This document shows, piece by piece, positions 5,662 through 8,198 of a DNA stretch of 8,198 bases (positions within the stretch are counted from its first letter, which is position 1; each line of letters opens with the position of its first letter). The notes beneath the pieces are model-generated. The model had not been told where the DNA came from, searched no databases, and saw only the letters and a list, made by a program, of their open reading frames with translations. The stretch comes from Roseimaritima sp. (GTDB lineage Bacteria; Planctomycetota; Planctomycetia; Pirellulales; Pirellulaceae). The stretch lies in NCBI GenBank assembly GCA_007124075.1, contig SLFV01000024.1, forward strand, positions 1 to 8,198, read 5' to 3'. A program made the translations under genes and the position numbers.

Positions 5662-7161
5662 ATGAACTACGCAACCTTCTCGTCTGGAAACACCTGGGGC
5701 GGATTACTACACGTATGCGTTGCTCTGGCTTTTTATTCTTCCATTGCCATGGCTAGCGACGACTCGCGTCCCAATTTTATCGTGTTCTTGTGCGACGATT
5801 TGGGCTGGGGCGATCTCGGCTGCTTTGGTCATCCGCACATCCGTACCCCAAACTTAGATCAGCTAGCCAACACGGGGGTCAGGCTGACCAGTTGCTATTC
5901 CGCCGCACCGGTTTGCTCCCCATCGCGTGTTGGCTTACTGACAGGGCGAAGCCCCAATCGCGCGGGTGTTTTTGATTGGATACCCGCTGCGACGGAACCT
6001 TCCCCGAGGCAAAAAGCTGCGCGTTCGCTGGTACATTTGCGCCGCACCGAGACGACGTTGCCGGGAGTGTTACAGAAAGCGGGCTACGCGACCGCAATGG
6101 CTGGAAAGTGGCACTGCAACGCAATCTTCAACGATCCTCAACAGCCTCAACCCGATGCCGCTGGGTTTGACCATTGGCTTGCCACTCAGAATAATGCCGC
6201 CCCTAGTCACGAGAACCCCAACAACTACGTCCGTAACGGACAACCCGTCGGTCAGTTGGAGGGATTTAGTTGTCAAATTGTCGCTGATGAGGCGATCGCA
6301 TGGTTGCAGAGTCATCAACAACGTCATGCATCGCAACCATTCTTTTTGTACTTGCCATTCCACGAACCCCACGAACCAGTGGCTTCCCCGGATAGACTGG
6401 TCGAAAGCTACCGTGACGTGGCGGCGAATGAAGAGCAAGCCCAGTATTTTGCGAACGTTGAAAATATGGATCACGCGATCGGCCGAGTGCTGGCAGCCTT
6501 GGAAGATCAGGGACAGAGCGAGAACACGGTCGTTTTCTTTTCTAGCGATAACGGTCCCGAGACACTAAATCGGTATCGTGGAGCTCGCCGTTCGTACGGC
6601 TCACCCGGCCCACTGCGCGGGATGAAATTATGGACGACCGAGGCTGGCAGTCGCGTCGCTGGAATCTTGCGTTGGTCGGGAAAAATTCGGCCCGGCACGG
6701 AAAACGACCAACCGGTCAGCTCCCTAGATCTCCTGCCCACGTTTGCTTCTTTAGCCAAAGCCCCCATTCCGGCCGGATTGGACTTGGATGGTTGCAACAT
6801 TTCAGCCTTGTGGGAGGATGCACCGGTTGTTCGTTCGAAACCACTATTCTGGGTCTATTTCAATGCTATCAACGAACAACGCGTCGCGATGCGAGATGGC
6901 CCGTGGAAGTTGCTGGCAAAGATTGAGACGGTCGAAGGGAAGCCAATGGCCAAGATGGAAAATATCACGACCTCGCGTTTGTCAGCGGTACAAGCAGCAA
7001 AGCTGACGGATTTCAGTCTGTATCGGCTGTCCGAAGACATTGGGGAGGCCAATGATGTGTCTAAGTCGCAGCCCCAGGAACTGGAACGTCTAGCTGCTAG
7101 GTTGCGTAATCTGTACGCCGAATTGGTCCAAAGCATGCACGTTTGGCCCGACCAGCCCTGA
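5662..7161 (+). CDS. Secreted formylglycine-dependent sulfatase
   Basis: This 499-residue protein is a type I (formylglycine) sulfatase that hydrolyses sulfate esters, likely from polysaccharides given the lifestyle of these bacteria; the substrate cannot be read from sequence. A signal peptide (residues 13-31) ends AMA-SDD, cleavage after Ala31. The metal site begins with Asp45-Asp46 in LCDDLGWGDLG. Cys85 in VCSPSRVGLLTG fits CxPxR and would be oxidised to formylglycine. GYATAMAGKWH (141-151) matches the second sulfatase signature, with Lys149 and His151. FHEPHEP (233-239), SSDNGPE (294-300) and Lys322 in MKLWTTEAGSRV (321-332) complete the expected active-site set. The start at 5662 is chosen because the signal peptide follows at once and it lies 43 bases after mnmE; the frame stays open upstream inside mnmE, but that extension has no homology. 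A weak TTAGG precedes the ATG. Confidence 0.93.
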   Translation: MNYATFSSGNTWGGLLHVCVALAFYSSIAMASDDSRPNFIVFLCDDLGWGDLGCFGHPHIRTPNLDQLANTGVRLTSCYSAAPVCSPSRVGLLTGRSPNRAGVFDWIPAATEPSPRQKAARSLVHLRRTETTLPGVLQKAGYATAMAGKWHCNAIFNDPQQPQPDAAGFDHWLATQNNAAPSHENPNNYVRNGQPVGQLEGFSCQIVADEAIAWLQSHQQRHASQPFFLYLPFHEPHEPVASPDRLVESYRDVAANEEQAQYFANVENMDHAIGRVLAALEDQGQSENTVVFFSSDNGPETLNRYRGARRSYGSPGPLRGMKLWTTEAGSRVAGILRWSGKIRPGTENDQPVSSLDLLPTFASLAKAPIPAGLDLDGCNISALWEDAPVVRSKPLFWVYFNAINEQRVAMRDGPWKLLAKIETVEGKPMAKMENITTSRLSAVQAAKLTDFSLYRLSEDIGEANDVSKSQPQELERLAARLRNLYAELVQSMHVWPDQP

Positions 7162-7171
7162 CGACCGACCC

Positions 7172-7203
7172 CGATTGTGCAACGCATGCGGGCAAAACAA
7201 TCG
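7172..7203. terminator. Inverted repeat after the sulfatase gene
   Basis: CGATTGT (7172-7178) and ACAATCG (7197-7203) are perfect complements around an 18-base loop that itself contains the 8-base palindrome CGCATGCG (7183-7190). It starts ten bases after the sulfatase stop and lies between convergent genes, where a terminator is expected. There is no T run on either strand, so factor-independent termination is doubtful. Confidence 0.3.
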
Positions 7204-7306
7204 ACACCAACCGGCCTGTTTCGCCGCGGGCTCCGCGATGCCATGGGAAAGGTATCGAGCCAGGGCACACGAACCGGTCGGCTCTTGATCGCTAGCTAAG
7301 AAAGAG

Positions 7307-7393
7307 CGGATGGGGTGGGATTCGAACCCACGGTACGCGCTAACGTACGGCAGTTTTCAAGACTGCTGCCTTCGACCACTCGGCCACCCATCC
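7307..7393 (-). tRNA. tRNA-Ser(UGA)
   Basis: Read on the minus strand from 7393, the 87-base gene folds as a class II tRNA. The acceptor GGATGGG pairs with CCCATCC, the D arm is GCC..GGC, and the anticodon arm GCAGT-CTTGAAA-ACTGC carries TGA (complement at 7357-7359). A long variable arm GTACG-TTAGCG-CGTAC is typical of serine tRNAs. The T arm is GTGGG-TTCGAAT-CCCAC, and the discriminator base is G, as in tRNA-Ser. UGA reads UCA and other UCN serine codons. The CCA tail is not encoded (CTC follows), so it must be added after transcription. The gene is alone and convergent with the sulfatase gene. Confidence 0.97.
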
Positions 7394-7804
7394 TGTTCGA
7401 TTCAATTCGTACTAAGTAAACCCTAGCCACAACGGTCCTTTTGCTCTGTCTCTCCCCGCTCCGCCGGACAGGTAGGAATATCGAGCCTGGGGAACAAACC
7501 CATCTGTTATTGATCGTTGGCTGCGTACGCTGCCTGCCGAAAGAAGGACCTAACCCTGCAGGCGGTCAGGCCGCATCAGCAAACCGGAGGCAGTGAACCA
7601 CGGACTCGCGCAAGTTTAGCCTACAAATTGGTTTCTGAAAACCATGATAGCGCTGTGGACCGATGGTCAGGCAGCATGGTTAGCCAAAGTATCAAGATTG
7701 CCAAAAAATTCGCACATGAGCGGATTCTGTCTTGCTATTTTGGCCGAAATTTTGCGAGCATCGCACCGCCTAATAGATCCGTTGTTGTTCGAGTTCCGTT
7801 TTCA
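7394..7804. other. Intergenic region between divergent tRNA-Ser and DUF1207-like gene
   Basis: About 410 bases without a convincing gene. It should hold the tRNA-Ser promoter on the minus strand and that of the right-edge gene on the plus strand, but I cannot place convincing boxes for either. A small hairpin TGGTTT-CTGA-AAACCA lies at 7629-7644. No repeat of the tRNA 3' end, and so no sign of an attachment site, is visible. Confidence 0.5.
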
Positions 7805-8198
7805 ATGATGCACATGGCTGCGGTAGCTTTTCACTTGACGCCCTTCCCACCGCGATTGATGGCTTCGCTTGCAGCCATGGCGATGTTCGTGCTTGCCGTC
7901 GCCAGGCCAGCGTTTGGCAACCCTCCGAGCGGTTTTGATCCTTATTACCACGACGCATACGGCCCCGCAGCGCCACCGTCGCTTGATTGGAATTGGTTTT
8001 CGCCCAACAACTTCGGGGATCCGGGCTTACCTTCGGACCCGACCGGCCTTTCACCTGTGGGGTGGGAGTTCCTTCCGCAGGGGGCAATTTATCCACTGTA
8101 CCTAGCCGATGTTAAGGCCTCCCGGCTTGCCGGGAGCTGGAGCGGCGGTACAAAAGGTCAGATCGACGCAACACTGGGGGGCCGCTTTGGTATCCTTC
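7805..8198 (+). CDS. DUF1207-like secreted protein, 5' part only
   Basis: An open frame begins with ATGATG at 7805 and is still open at the window edge, giving 131 residues of a longer protein. A signal peptide is clear: Arg17, then the hydrophobic MASLAAMAMFVLAVA, with likely cleavage after AFG (Gly38). A Pro/Gly/Asp/Tyr-rich stretch follows (39-85). GWEFLPQGAIYPLYLADVK (86-104) and DATLGGRFGIL (121-131) resemble the opening of DUF1207 proteins, a planctomycete-rich family of exported proteins of unknown function. That match is from memory of the family and only its N-terminus is visible. No good ribosome site precedes the start; ATGs at 7808, 7814 and 7859 are alternatives, but 7859 would lose the positive n-region. 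A palindrome lies at 8119-8136. Confidence 0.7.
   Translation, partial: MMHMAAVAFHLTPFPPRLMASLAAMAMFVLAVARPAFGNPPSGFDPYYHDAYGPAAPPSLDWNWFSPNNFGDPGLPSDPTGLSPVGWEFLPQGAIYPLYLADVKASRLAGSWSGGTKGQIDATLGGRFGIL
8119..8136. repeat. 18-base near-perfect palindrome in the DUF1207-like gene
   Basis: CTCCCGGC (8119-8126) and GCCGGGAG (8129-8136) are exact complements around TT. The DNA lies inside the coding frame and encodes residues 106-111, between two conserved-looking blocks. Seen directly; a function is not evident. Confidence 0.45.

Noticed and set aside
7281..7307. GCTCTT (7281-7286) and AAGAGC (7302-7307) as a terminator for the tRNA.
   Set aside because: One arm includes the discriminator base of the tRNA, the stem is only six bases, and there is no T run on the minus strand after it.
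7307..7393. tRNA-Ser as an integration site for a mobile island.
   Set aside because: No second copy of the tRNA 3' end and no integrase gene are visible in the window.
1..8198. A CRISPR array, insertion sequence, toxin-antitoxin pair, phage-defence genes or biosynthetic cluster.
   Set aside because: I found no regularly spaced direct repeats, transposase, cas, toxin or synthase motifs on either strand.

Overview
The window looks like a chromosomal piece of a planctomycete, probably from the Pirellulaceae (Rhodopirellula/Blastopirellula type). The evidence is the gene content: a DUF1559 pseudopilin-like protein, a small lipoprotein with a carboxypeptidase-regulatory-like fold, a secreted multi-EF-hand protein, a secreted formylglycine-type sulfatase and the start of a DUF1207-like protein. 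Weak or absent Shine-Dalgarno sites, GTG starts and hairpin-forming intergenic repeats also fit. This assignment is inference from family knowledge; no search was run.

Layout. Positions 1-1037 hold no convincing gene but several perfect inverted repeats, including a twin-hairpin element (487-531). DUF1559 (1051-2079) follows on the plus strand with a clear ribosome binding site. After a GNRA-capped 10-bp hairpin (2117-2140) comes the small lipoprotein (about 2221-2664). A second plus-strand cluster follows: the EF-hand protein (about 2849-4258), mnmE (GTG start at 4260, one base after the EF-hand stop) and a sulfatase (5662-7161, 43 bases after mnmE). A class II tRNA-Ser(UGA) lies convergently on the minus strand (7307-7393). 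About 410 bases without a recognised gene separate it from a plus-strand gene (from 7805) that runs off the right edge and resembles DUF1207.

How the genes may work together. DUF1559 plus lipoprotein is a pairing recurrent in planctomycetes and probably serves the cell envelope or exterior; its biochemical role is not established. The EF-hand-mnmE-sulfatase run is spaced like an operon, yet it joins a cytoplasmic tRNA-modification GTPase to two exported proteins. I see no functional reason for that beyond co-transcription.

I did not find a clear new system. The points most worth checking are: the MnmE G domain, where the catalytic switch II glutamate appears to be glutamine and NKxD is TKCD; a G8 tract in the EF-hand gene with stops just downstream in both other frames; the four-pair EF-hand architecture; and the hairpin elements in non-coding DNA.
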